35,163 nucleotides of DNA from Limnobaculum eriocheiris (GTDB taxonomy: Bacteria; Pseudomonadota; Gammaproteobacteria; Enterobacterales; Enterobacteriaceae), in assembly GCF_021010575.1 (NCBI RefSeq), contig NZ_JAJNAG010000035.1, positions 1 through 35,163 of the forward strand. Direction: 5' to 3'. The notes under the pieces are model-generated. The model was not told the DNA's origin. It did no database searches and saw only the letters and a program-made list of their open reading frames with translations. A program made the position numbers and the translations under genes. Within the stretch, counting starts at the first letter, position 1, and every line of letters starts with the position of its first letter. Of the stretch, positions 7,017-16,849 are shown one piece after another.

Positions 7017-9638
7017 GTGGTAATAGGTCGCTTTATTAAATACGTTCTGATTGTTGTGACCATAGTTATATTGTCATTAATGACGTTATGGACAACGATC
7101 TCAACGTGGCTACCTAAAGTTGCCAGCCTGTGGTTACCGACAGGTACACAGCTGATATTTACCCATCCCCCACAGTTAATCAAGCGCGGAATTTCTTTAA
7201 ACGGTATCCAGTTTCTGGCGCAGGACTGTTTTCTGGCGGATGCCGGTCCACTGACGCTGATTTATCAAAACGGGCAGTGGAAGCTGCACGGCAATTCCCT
7301 GGATATCGATACCCATTGTCTGGAAAAGTTAACGACTCAGGAGACGCCGACGGTTGAAGATACACCCTTGTCCGTTGCTGCTATTCAAAAACAGCTGCCT
7401 GCTTTTTCTCTCTCCCTCGATCGCCTGAGTATTACACCATGGCAGTCCTACTCGGGGCGGGTTGATCTAACCAGCAATAAGCAGGGCCAGCGTTTTAGCG
7501 CTAAGGGGAATTTGCTCTCCGGTGTAGTGTTATTAAACGATCGGCAGATGTTGACGCTGGAGTCGCTGAGTCTGCATATTCCGGATAGTGATGATGTCAT
7601 TCAGTTAAATGGTGAAATACAGGTTCCCGTTAGTCTGGACGCCATACCGGAACAGGGGAATATTGATGGCGAGTTTGTTACCACCTACGTGGATAAACCT
7701 TTACAGCTAAAACTGAACTGGCAGCAGCGGGATGGTCACCTGATGGTAACGCCACAGGGTGAGAAAGCGAGCTTACTGGATGTTCCCTGGACGCTGGAGG
7801 GGAAACGTCTGGTGGTAAGTCAGGGTCAATGGCGCTGGCCTTACGCTTCTCAGCTATTTACCGGCGGCATTAGTATGACGCTTACAGACTGGAGCAGTGA
7901 CTATCATGAAGCCAATATTGAAGCGCGGTTGAATGTGGTTACTCAAGGCAGCGCCGGTAAAGGAAACGCAGTATTAACTTTTGCGCCGGGGAAAATTAGT
8001 CTGAAAGATAGCGACTTAAACTTTCAGCTTACCGGCAAGATGAATGAAGAACAGCTCTCTTTATATACTACGATTCCCGGCAAGCTATCGGGAACTATCG
8101 CGAATCCTACCCTTGATTTATTGTCCGGATCTTTATTGCGGGTAACTGGAGCCGTAACTCCGGATATCTATTTACAGGAAGCCCGATTCCCTTTAGCGGG
8201 GATAACGGTCACGGACAAAGGCGTCAGTGGACGTTTGCAAACCATCATTAATGCCAGCCACCGTTACTGGGGGAAATATAAACTGCATTTAGATGGCCGC
8301 TCTCGGGATTTCTGGCTCGATCAAGGCCACTGGGAGTGGAACTTCTGGGGCAATGGCGATATGCCACCAATGAAAGCCAAATGGGATATGTCCGGTAAAG
8401 GGGAATGGATTGACAGCCAGATTAATCTGCAAACGCTATCAACCGGATTTAATCATTTGGTTTATGGACAAGTTAAGGTAAATAGACCCAGATTAATTCT
8501 AGCAGAACCACTAAGCTGGAACCGTGCTGAAGGTCAGTATCATGCCGGATGGCAGTTACAGGCGCAAAAAGTTGAATTTGGCAGTGGCGGTTATTTGCCA
8601 CCGTCTACCCTGAATATCCAGTTCTTTGGACAGGATCCGGCAAACTTCCAGTGGAAGGGCGATCTCAGTACTAAGAAAATTGGTCCAATAAAATTGAGTG
8701 GCCGTTGGGATGGTGAACGAATCCGTGGAGAAGGCTGGTGGCCTGAACAGTCGCTGGACGTTTTCCAGACCTTACTGGCTCCCGACCTTGGTTTTAAAAT
8801 TCGCAAAGGTACGCTGTATGCGCAATCTGCGTTCTCAATTTCTGAAACACAAGGAATTGAGGCGGGTGGTCATATGGTAGTGAAAGATGGCGGAATGTGG
8901 TTAAAAGATGGCGAGCTAAGCGGACTTGATTTCGTCATGTCATATCGTTTGAAGGACCAGATATGGCAGTTAGGGCCACAATCTCCGGTTAAGCTAAGAG
9001 TGAAAAAACTCAATAATCTGTTTGATATGAGTAATATTACCGCTGATTTACAAGGGTATTACCCCCATACGGAACGCCAGCCTTTGCGGTTAACCAATGT
9101 AGGGGTGGATATGCTTCAGGGGCATATTGGAATTCAACAGCTCAGATTACCGCAGAAAGATCCGGCAATTCTTACGGTTAAAGGAATAGACCTCAGTGAA
9201 TTATTTACCATTTTAAAACCGAAGCAATTTACCATGTCTGGTAAGGTGGATGGCGAATTGCCGCTGTATTTGAATCATCCTGAATGGTTGGTAAAAGGCG
9301 GTTGGATAGAAAACAGTAAAGATCTCACCCTGCGTCTGGATCAAGATATGGTACAGGCGATCGGCGATGACAATATGGCAACCGGTGACATTATGGATTG
9401 GCTGCGTTATATGGAGATCCGTCGTTCCAGAGCAGATGTTAACGTGAGTAATCTGGGGCTATTGACCATGGATGCGCAGATTGAGGGGTTTAATCCAACC
9501 AAGAATGCTGAACGTTTAGTAAAACTCAATTATCATCATGAAGAAGATATTTTCCAGCTATGGCGTAGCCTGCGGTTTGGCGATAATTTGCAGGACAATC
9601 TGCAACAGATCTTCTCATTACCGAAGGAGCAGAATTAG
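7017..9638 (+). CDS. ydbH: AsmA-like inner-membrane lipid-bridge protein YdbH
   Basis: This 873-residue protein starts with one transmembrane helix (about residues 8-30) and continues as a long periplasmic beta-rich AsmA-like chain. It closely follows E. coli YdbH (879 residues), especially in the last 150 residues, which hold the TADLQGYYPHTE and NYHHEEDIFQLWRSLRFG segments. In E. coli, YdbH is one of three partly redundant bridges (with TamB and YhdP) that carry phospholipid to the outer membrane. The start is taken as a GTG with only a weak TAGG site. No better start gives the membrane helix. Its stop overlaps the ynbE start by one base, so the two are translationally coupled. Confidence 0.93.
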   Translation: MVIGRFIKYVLIVVTIVILSLMTLWTTISTWLPKVASLWLPTGTQLIFTHPPQLIKRGISLNGIQFLAQDCFLADAGPLTLIYQNGQWKLHGNSLDIDTHCLEKLTTQETPTVEDTPLSVAAIQKQLPAFSLSLDRLSITPWQSYSGRVDLTSNKQGQRFSAKGNLLSGVVLLNDRQMLTLESLSLHIPDSDDVIQLNGEIQVPVSLDAIPEQGNIDGEFVTTYVDKPLQLKLNWQQRDGHLMVTPQGEKASLLDVPWTLEGKRLVVSQGQWRWPYASQLFTGGISMTLTDWSSDYHEANIEARLNVVTQGSAGKGNAVLTFAPGKISLKDSDLNFQLTGKMNEEQLSLYTTIPGKLSGTIANPTLDLLSGSLLRVTGAVTPDIYLQEARFPLAGITVTDKGVSGRLQTIINASHRYWGKYKLHLDGRSRDFWLDQGHWEWNFWGNGDMPPMKAKWDMSGKGEWIDSQINLQTLSTGFNHLVYGQVKVNRPRLILAEPLSWNRAEGQYHAGWQLQAQKVEFGSGGYLPPSTLNIQFFGQDPANFQWKGDLSTKKIGPIKLSGRWDGERIRGEGWWPEQSLDVFQTLLAPDLGFKIRKGTLYAQSAFSISETQGIEAGGHMVVKDGGMWLKDGELSGLDFVMSYRLKDQIWQLGPQSPVKLRVKKLNNLFDMSNITADLQGYYPHTERQPLRLTNVGVDMLQGHIGIQQLRLPQKDPAILTVKGIDLSELFTILKPKQFTMSGKVDGELPLYLNHPEWLVKGGWIENSKDLTLRLDQDMVQAIGDDNMATGDIMDWLRYMEIRRSRADVNVSNLGLLTMDAQIEGFNPTKNAERLVKLNYHHEEDIFQLWRSLRFGDNLQDNLQQIFSLPKEQN

Positions 9639-9826
9639 TGAATAAATTTGGATGGTTAGCGGTGATGACGGCCTTTGCTCTTAGCGGCTGCGTTCCAAGA
9701 ATTGAGATTGCACCATCAACAGAACCTATTGTGATCAATATGAACGTCAAAATTGAGCATGAGATTCATATTAAAGTCGATAAAGACGTGGAAAAAATGC
9801 TGAAAACTCAATCCGATATTTTTTAA
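9638..9826 (+). CDS. ynbE: Outer-membrane lipoprotein YnbE, partner of YdbH
   Basis: The 62-residue protein has a lipobox LSGC and then a short, beta-prone mature part (IEIAPSTEPIVINMNVKIEHEIHIKVDK) typical of YnbE. In E. coli it sits in the outer membrane and stacks on the C-terminal end of YdbH to complete the bridge. The GTG start overlaps the ydbH TAG, and AAGGAG is eight bases upstream. Confidence 0.9.
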   Translation: MNKFGWLAVMTAFALSGCVPRIEIAPSTEPIVINMNVKIEHEIHIKVDKDVEKMLKTQSDIF

Positions 9827-9835
9827 GGAGTGGTA

Positions 9836-10159
9836 ATGAAACTCATCAATACCGGATTATTTGCCACGGTACTGCTGTTTAGCGTGACTGCCAGTGCGTT
9901 AACCCTAAAAGAAGCAAAACAGCAGGGGCTGGTTGGTGAAACGCTCAGTGGTTATATCGCACCAGTTAAACCAACGGCGGAAGCACAGAAACTAACGGAT
10001 AAGATCAATCAGGCACGTACTGAACAGTATAAATCGGTAGCGACAGAGAATAACGTGAGTCTGAATGATGTTGCTAAAATGACCGGGCAAAAATTAGTGA
10101 ACCGGGCAGAGGCAGGAGAGTACGTGAAAGGTATTAATGGACAGTGGCTTAAGAAGTAA
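9836..10159 (+). CDS. ydbL: Periplasmic YdbL, DUF1318 family
   Basis: A 107-residue exported protein with a signal peptide ending ASA, then an alanine/lysine-rich DUF1318 domain (LTLKEAKQQGLVGE ... MTGQKLV). In E. coli, YdbL is encoded with YdbH and YnbE and is thought to act as a periplasmic chaperone that tunes the bridge. The ATG at 9836 is chosen because AAGGAG ends five bases before it. A GTG six bases upstream lies on that site. The gene is the last of the operon and is followed by a strong terminator. Confidence 0.9.
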   Translation: MKLINTGLFATVLLFSVTASALTLKEAKQQGLVGETLSGYIAPVKPTAEAQKLTDKINQARTEQYKSVATENNVSLNDVAKMTGQKLVNRAEAGEYVKGINGQWLKK

Positions 10160-10180
10160 TATTGCCCATTGATTCAGTGA

Positions 10181-10207
10181 CCAAAGCCCCTGATTAAGGG
10201 GCTTTGG
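10181..10207. terminator. Bidirectional terminator between ydbL and azoR
   Basis: CCAAAGCCCC (10181-10190) pairs perfectly with GGGGCTTTGG (10198-10207) over a 7-base loop. Both converging genes can use it, although the flanking T-runs are short. Confidence 0.75.
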
Positions 10208-10229
10208 CATAATGAGAGAAGCATAATTA

Positions 10230-10889
<660 letters not shown>

Positions 10890-11063
10890 TCATATTCGGC
10901 CCGGCTTCAATTTGATAGCGTAATAATTAGATAATCTTGTTCTAATTTTTTGAACAACATAACAAAGCGACTTATCCGCTTATAAATCAGGTTTGTGGTA
11001 ATATAATCAGTAACAGAACCATCAATGGTCCATATCAGTTTATTCAGCACAGGATTCAAGACA

Positions 11064-14000
11064 GTGAAATCCCCACTAGCCGCATTATCCGGTCAAATCC
11101 GGCATTTAATGTTGCGCGATCAGAAGCGGCTGCGTCGCCGTTTAGACGGTGCACGTAAAATTACTAATGATGAAAAATTATCATTAATTGCGGCAGAAAT
11201 TAAATCAGACATTCAGAGTGGTTTGCAGCGGGTAGCGAACCGTAAGGCCGCTTGCCCGGCCATTAGCTATCCGGAAAACTTGCCGGTTAGCCAGAAAAAA
11301 GATCAACTGCTGGCGGCTATTCGTGACCATCAGGTGGTAATTATTGCCGGTGAAACCGGCTCGGGTAAAACCACACAGATACCTAAACTTTGCCTTGAGC
11401 TGGGGCGGGGAATTAAGGGAATTATTGGGCATACCCAACCAAGACGATTGGCGGCCCGTACTGTTGCCGGGCGTATTGCTGATGAATTAAGCGTAACGCT
11501 CGGAGCGGCAGTTGGTTATAAGGTTCGGTTTAACGATAAAATTAGCGACAATACGCTGGTTAAGCTGATGACCGATGGTATTTTGCTGGCAGAAATACAG
11601 CAGGACCGCTTATTAAGCCAGTACGACACCATCATTATCGATGAAGCCCACGAACGTAGCCTGAATATTGATTTTATTCTGGGCTATTTGCGCCAGCTAT
11701 TGCCGAAACGCCCGGATCTGAAAGTTATTATCACTTCAGCAACCATCGATCCCCAGCGTTTTTCCCGTCATTTTAATCATGCACCGGTGATTGAGGTTTC
11801 GGGCCGGACCTATCCGGTAGAAGTTCGTTATCGACCGATCGTAGAAGATGCGGATGACAGTGAACGGGATCAGACTCAGGCGATTCTGGATGCGGTTGAT
11901 GAACTGATGCATGAAGCTCCGGGAGATATCCTGGTGTTTATGAGTGGTGAACGTGAAATTCGTGATACGGCAGATGCGTTAAATAAGCAGGAGCTGGCGC
12001 ATACGGAAATTTTACCCTTGTATGCCCGTCTGTCGAATAACGACCAGAATAAAGTGTTTCAATCCCATACCGGTCGCCGTATTGTACTGGCAACGAACGT
12101 AGCAGAAACCTCGCTGACCGTACCGGGAATTAAGTATGTTATCGATCCGGGGACTGCCCGTATTAGCCGTTACAGTGCCAGAACCAAAGTTCAGCGCCTG
12201 CCAATAGAACCGGTTTCTCAGGCCTCCGCCAACCAGCGTAAAGGGCGGTGCGGCCGGGTATCAAATGGTATCTGTATTCGTCTCTATTCCGAGCAGGATT
12301 TTCTTTCCCGGCCGGAATTTACCGATCCGGAAATTCTTCGTACTAATCTGGCCTCGGTTATTTTGCAGATGACCGCTATTGGGCTGGGTGATATCGCTGC
12401 ATTCCCGTTTGTTGAAGCGCCAGATAAGCGCAATATTCAGGATGGTGTACGATTACTGAAAGAGCTGGGTGCCATTGAACACAACGATCAGGGCAAAGGG
12501 CATCTTACGCCGGTTGGTCGTCAACTGGCCCAACTGCCGATCGATCCGCGTTTAGCGCGTATGGTGATTGAAGGGCAGAAGAATGGCTGCGTGCGCGAAG
12601 TGATGATTATTACTTCGGCGTTATCGATTCAGGATCCCCGTGAACGTCCACTGGAAAAACAGCAGGCGTCGGATGAAAAACATCGTCGATTTATTGATAA
12701 AGATTCAGACTTTCTGGCCTTTGTTAATCTGTGGAATTATCTGGGAGAGCAGCAGGATGCGTTATCTTCATCCCAGTTCCGTAAGCTCTGTAAAGGGGAT
12801 TTCCTTAACTACCTGCGGGTACGCGAATGGCAGGATGTTTATACCCAACTGCGGCAGGTGGTAAAAGAGCTGGGATTCCCGGTTAACAGCACGCCGGCTG
12901 AATACCGGGAAGTGCATACTGCGCTGCTTTCCGGTCTGTTATCCCATATTGGCCAAAAAGATATGGATAAGCACGAGTTTACCGGTGCCCGTAATGCCCG
13001 ATTCTCTATTTTCCCCGGCTCTGGTTTGTTTAAAAAGCCACCGAAATGGGTAATGGTAGCCGAACTGGTAGAAACCACCCGGCTGTGGGGGCGAATCGCT
13101 GCCCGACTGGAACCTGAATGGATCGAACCGCTGGCGCAGCATCTGATTAAACATGCTTACAGCGATCCTCACTGGGAGAAGGCTCAGGGCGCGGTCATTG
13201 CCAGCGAGAAAGTGACGCTGTTTGGCCTGCCGATTGTGAATGAACGCAAAGTTCAGTATGGCGCTATTGACCCGGTTTTGAGCCGTGAGCTGTTTATTCG
13301 CCATGCGTTAGTTGAAGGAGAGTGGCAAACCCGTCATCCATTCTTTAAAGCCAATCTGCGTTTGATGTCTGAAGTTGAAGAGCTGGAAAATAAATCACGC
13401 CGCCGCGATATTCTGGTGGATGATGAGACGCTGTTTAATTTCTATGACCGCCGTATTGGTGAGGAGGTGGTTTCCAGCCGCCATTTTGATACCTGGTGGA
13501 GAAATACCTCCCGTCAGCAGCCGGAATTACTTAATTTCGAAAAATCGATGCTGATTAAAGAGGGTGCCAGCAAAATCAGCGCTCAGGATTACCCGAATAG
13601 CTGGTATCAGGGTAATCTGAAGTTGCGGGTTACCTATCAGTTTGAAATCGGAGCGAATGCGGATGGGGTTACGATTCATATTCCCTTACCCATTCTTAAT
13701 CAGGTGCAGGAAGAGGGGTTTGACTGGCAAATTCCGGGGCTGCGCCGGGATTTGGTTATTGCACTGATTAAGTCATTACCAAAACCAATACGCCGTAATT
13801 TTGTTCCTGCACCGAACTATGCCGAAGCCTTCCTGCAAAGGGCAAAACCGCAGGAAATGAGTCTGTTAGATTCGCTGGAAAGGGAACTTCGCTTAATGAC
13901 TGGTGTGACAGTGTCACGTGAATCATGGCAATTAGATCAGATCCCCGATCATCTTAAAATTACTTTCCGGGTGATTGATGACAAAAGCAAAATGCTGGCA

Positions 14001-14951
14001 GAAGGTAAAGAGCTACCTCAATTAAAGCGTCAGCTTAAAGGTGAAGTTCAACAAACGCTGTCGGCCGTTGCTGATGACGGCATTGAACAAACCGGGCTTC
14101 ATGTCTGGTCCTTTGGCTCATTACCTAAACGTTTTGAACAAAAACGCGGAGGGTATTCAGTTAAGGCCTATCCGGCATTAACCGATGAAAAAGATAGCGT
14201 CGGGATTCAGCTGTTTGAAACCGAGCAGGAACAGCAGCAGGTGATGTGGCAAGGAACTCGCAGGTTGTTACTGCTTAATATTCCGTCGCCGGTTAAGTAT
14301 TTGCACGAGAAGTTACCGAATAAAGCCAAACTGGGTCTCTATTTTAATCCATTTGGTAAAGTGCTGGACTTAATTGATGACTGTATTGCCTGTGGCGTGG
14401 ATAAGCTGGTTATCGAACACGGTGGTCTGGCCTGGGATGAGGTCTCTTTTAATTCACTGAAAGAGTTTATTCGCGCTGAACTAAATGAAAGTGTGGTCGC
14501 TATTGCCAAACAGGTTGAACAGATTCTGACGACAGCACATAACATTAATAAACGTCTTAAAGGGCGGGTAGATATGTCGGTGGCGCTAGCGTTGTCAGAT
14601 ATTAAAGCACAGATGGGACGCCTTATTTATCGTGGGTTTGTTTGTGAGAGCGGTTGGCACAGATTGCCGGATATTCTCCGCTACCTACAGGCGATTGAGC
14701 GCAGAATTGATAAGCTACCGATCGATCCTCATCGCGATCGCGCCCAAATGCTAAAGGTTGAGCATATTCAAAAAAACTATCAGCAGTTATTGAATAAGCT
14801 TCCGCCCCATAAGCCACTCAGTGATGAAGTGACTGAAATTCGCTGGATGATAGAAGAGTTAAGGGTTAGTTATTTTGCCCAGCAGTTGGGTACGCCATCT
14901 CCCATCTCGGATAAACGTATTCAGCAGGCTATCGATAAGATGACGGTGTAA
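11064..14951 (+). CDS. hrpA: DEAH-box ATP-dependent RNA helicase HrpA
   Basis: This is a 1295-residue DEAH/RHA helicase close to E. coli HrpA along its whole length. The N-terminal half holds Walker A GETGSGKTT, the DEAH box within IIIDEAHERS, SATID and the QRKGRCGR motif VI. Helicase-associated, OB-fold and the long C-terminal DUF3418 regions follow. HrpA acts on mRNA and stalled ribosomes. I prefer the GTG at 11064: AGGA lies nine bases before it, and the resulting MKSPLAALSGQIRHLMLRD lines up with the E. coli N-terminus. An in-frame ATG at 11025 would add 13 residues but lacks a ribosome site. No operon partner is visible. Confidence 0.96.
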   Translation: MKSPLAALSGQIRHLMLRDQKRLRRRLDGARKITNDEKLSLIAAEIKSDIQSGLQRVANRKAACPAISYPENLPVSQKKDQLLAAIRDHQVVIIAGETGSGKTTQIPKLCLELGRGIKGIIGHTQPRRLAARTVAGRIADELSVTLGAAVGYKVRFNDKISDNTLVKLMTDGILLAEIQQDRLLSQYDTIIIDEAHERSLNIDFILGYLRQLLPKRPDLKVIITSATIDPQRFSRHFNHAPVIEVSGRTYPVEVRYRPIVEDADDSERDQTQAILDAVDELMHEAPGDILVFMSGEREIRDTADALNKQELAHTEILPLYARLSNNDQNKVFQSHTGRRIVLATNVAETSLTVPGIKYVIDPGTARISRYSARTKVQRLPIEPVSQASANQRKGRCGRVSNGICIRLYSEQDFLSRPEFTDPEILRTNLASVILQMTAIGLGDIAAFPFVEAPDKRNIQDGVRLLKELGAIEHNDQGKGHLTPVGRQLAQLPIDPRLARMVIEGQKNGCVREVMIITSALSIQDPRERPLEKQQASDEKHRRFIDKDSDFLAFVNLWNYLGEQQDALSSSQFRKLCKGDFLNYLRVREWQDVYTQLRQVVKELGFPVNSTPAEYREVHTALLSGLLSHIGQKDMDKHEFTGARNARFSIFPGSGLFKKPPKWVMVAELVETTRLWGRIAARLEPEWIEPLAQHLIKHAYSDPHWEKAQGAVIASEKVTLFGLPIVNERKVQYGAIDPVLSRELFIRHALVEGEWQTRHPFFKANLRLMSEVEELENKSRRRDILVDDETLFNFYDRRIGEEVVSSRHFDTWWRNTSRQQPELLNFEKSMLIKEGASKISAQDYPNSWYQGNLKLRVTYQFEIGANADGVTIHIPLPILNQVQEEGFDWQIPGLRRDLVIALIKSLPKPIRRNFVPAPNYAEAFLQRAKPQEMSLLDSLERELRLMTGVTVSRESWQLDQIPDHLKITFRVIDDKSKMLAEGKELPQLKRQLKGEVQQTLSAVADDGIEQTGLHVWSFGSLPKRFEQKRGGYSVKAYPALTDEKDSVGIQLFETEQEQQQVMWQGTRRLLLLNIPSPVKYLHEKLPNKAKLGLYFNPFGKVLDLIDDCIACGVDKLVIEHGGLAWDEVSFNSLKEFIRAELNESVVAIAKQVEQILTTAHNINKRLKGRVDMSVALALSDIKAQMGRLIYRGFVCESGWHRLPDILRYLQAIERRIDKLPIDPHRDRAQMLKVEHIQKNYQQLLNKLPPHKPLSDEVTEIRWMIEELRVSYFAQQLGTPSPISDKRIQQAIDKMTV

Positions 14952-14959
14952 CTAATCAT

Positions 14960-15225
14960 TTCACCTCAGCTTTGGTTAGTGAGGTGGATCCGTCGTTCGG
15001 CCTTAACGCACCGGCGCAGAGCCGGAGTACTCGCCTCATCCATGAGGCTCGGCCCTTTGTGCTGTTCAAAATTGCTCCTGCAATTTTGTCCGACGCCGCT
15101 GCGCCTCAACCCGCATCCTTGCGGGTTGTGCTGGTCTCTCTCTGTCGTCAGCTGAATTCAAGTACTCAATTAGCAGGTCAAGGGACAACAGTTAAAAGAT
15201 ACGGACATATCTTGTCTTTTTACCT
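14960..15225. repeat. Cluster of short perfect hairpins downstream of hrpA
   Basis: Several independent stems lie end to end: CACCTCA/TGAGGTG (about 14971-14995), GCCTCAT/ATGAGGC (15033-15048), CAAAATTG/CAATTTTG (15067-15088) and AACCCGCA/TGCGGGTT (15108-15127). A weak AAGATA/TATCTT stem with a T-run ends near 15221. An open frame crosses it on the plus strand, but it has no ribosome site and no protein-like character. The GC-rich composition differs from the neighbouring intergenic DNA. It resembles an interspersed intergenic repeat, but only one copy lies in this window. Confidence 0.5.
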
Positions 15226-15240
15226 TATTGAATTCTATCC

Positions 15241-16635
15241 CTACGATAACGTCATCCACAACGCCGGTGCCAGTAAAACAAACAGCAGCACAATTATGGC
15301 GCGTTCAGTAATGTTCAGCGGTTTTTTCTTGTTGACCGCCGCATAACGAGCATAGATAAACACCAGAATTCCCGGTGCATATAACACCACTGACATAAAC
15401 AGATTTTCCAGACCGGAAGCGTAGATTAACCACAGACCGTAGAGGCTGGCTCCTGCGGCGGTTAGCCCCAGCTTCATGCTCTTACGGCGAATAGCCTCTT
15501 TTAGCAGGAAAGCACCAACCAAAAAATAGGGGATCAGAATCATCTCGGAAGCGATGATCAACAGGGTATTGTAGTTGCTTCCCGTTAACCAGATTAACAA
15601 CAGACTGAGCTGGATAATGCCATTGGTGAACCATAATGATGCCGAAGGGGCACCTTTATGATTCTGATGAATAAAGGCATGTGGGAAAGCACCATGCTGG
15701 GCGGCTAAGAATGGCACTTCAGCGGCCATAATCGTCCAGCTCAGATAGGCGGCACAGACTGAAATAATTAAGCCTGCGGCAATTACAATTTCGCCAATTG
15801 GCCCCATTAGCATAACCATTACGCCAGACATGGATGGATTACGCATTCCCGCCAGCTCAACGCGAGGCACTACGCCTAACGATAGCAATGTAATCAGCAG
15901 GTAGACACAAAGTGCCATCAGAACGGCTAAAACGGTCGCGCGCCCTACGTCGGCTTTATGTTTGGCCCGGCCAGAAACTACCACCGCACCCTCAATCCCG
16001 ATAAACACCCACAGGGTGATCAACATTGTACTTTTTACCTGCTCCCAAACCGGTTGCCCCAGATTTACACCAGTGAAATCAAGTTTGAAAACGTCAATAT
16101 TGAAAGCCAGCGTGGCCAGAATAATAAATAGTGCAATAGGGATCAGTTTAGCCAGCGTGGCTATCAGGTTAATCAGTGCGGCGGTTTGTACACCACGTAA
16201 GATTAAGCCATGAACTATCCATAGCAGCACTGAAGCTCCCAGCATTGCCTGCCAGGTATTACCTTCACCAAAAATGACATGTCCGGGAGAGTCAGTAAAA
16301 AAGCTCAGGGCAGCAAACACAATCACCAGATAGGAGAGGTTGGCTACGACGGCGCAAATCCAGTAACCCCAGGCAGAACAAAAGCCAATCAGCTCACCAA
16401 AGCCCTCTTTGGCGTAAGTAAATATACCTCCGTCCAGATCGGGGCGAATGCGGGTAAGCAGTAACAGGGCAAAAGCCAGAAACAGAATGCCGGTACCGGT
16501 GATGGCCCAGCCAATCAGTAGTGCCGCCGGGCTTGCAACCTCAGCCATATTTTGTGGCAGGCTGAATATGCCAGCGCCGAGCATAGAACTTAATACCAGC
16601 GCAGTCAGCGTGGTAAGGCCGAGTTTTTTTTCCAA
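15241..16635 (-). CDS. ydgI: APC-family arginine/ornithine-type antiporter YdgI
   Basis: This 464-residue inner-membrane protein has about twelve to thirteen hydrophobic helices and the APC signature SSMLGAGIFSLPQNMA near its start. It aligns with E. coli YdgI (an ArcD-type arginine:ornithine antiporter homologue) over nearly its whole length, including WVFIGIEGAVVVSGRA in the middle. The likely role is exchange of arginine for ornithine or a similar basic amino acid, but the substrate is inferred from the family. No arginine deiminase genes are in the window. It lies downstream of ydgH in the same orientation, separated by a terminator, so it probably has its own promoter near 16640-16800. 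Confidence 0.9.
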   Translation of the reverse strand: MEKKLGLTTLTALVLSSMLGAGIFSLPQNMAEVASPAALLIGWAITGTGILFLAFALLLLTRIRPDLDGGIFTYAKEGFGELIGFCSAWGYWICAVVANLSYLVIVFAALSFFTDSPGHVIFGEGNTWQAMLGASVLLWIVHGLILRGVQTAALINLIATLAKLIPIALFIILATLAFNIDVFKLDFTGVNLGQPVWEQVKSTMLITLWVFIGIEGAVVVSGRAKHKADVGRATVLAVLMALCVYLLITLLSLGVVPRVELAGMRNPSMSGVMVMLMGPIGEIVIAAGLIISVCAAYLSWTIMAAEVPFLAAQHGAFPHAFIHQNHKGAPSASLWFTNGIIQLSLLLIWLTGSNYNTLLIIASEMILIPYFLVGAFLLKEAIRRKSMKLGLTAAGASLYGLWLIYASGLENLFMSVVLYAPGILVFIYARYAAVNKKKPLNITERAIIVLLFVLLAPALWMTLS

Positions 16636-16807
16636 CGTCAGATACCTGATAAAGAGCGGTCAAATTAACCAGACTGGCTGCAACACATGTGCCAGCGCAG
16701 ATTGGCTAAAAAATTTTGCTGATTCTACGTAGCGATGACCAACGTTGCAATGGATTAATGCATCGAAAAAAAGAGGATGAATAAGGTAAAAATATCAGAA
16801 ATAAAAA

Positions 16808-16828
16808 AGGGCGATAAGTTATCGCCCT
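16808..16828 (-). terminator. ydgH terminator
   Basis: AGGGCGATA (16808-16816) pairs with TATCGCCCT (16820-16828). On the minus strand a T-run follows, 22 bases past the ydgH stop codon. Confidence 0.85.
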
Positions 16829-16849
16829 CCGCTTTTTTAATAATCTGAT

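Noticed and set aside
11025-11063. Upstream ATG for hrpA
   Set aside because: It has no ribosome site and the extra 13 residues have no counterpart in E. coli HrpA. The GTG at 11064 has AGGA at good spacing.
14972-15346. A 124-codon plus-strand frame downstream of hrpA
   Set aside because: It has no ribosome site, runs through several perfect hairpins and enters the ydgI gene antisense. Its composition is not protein-like.
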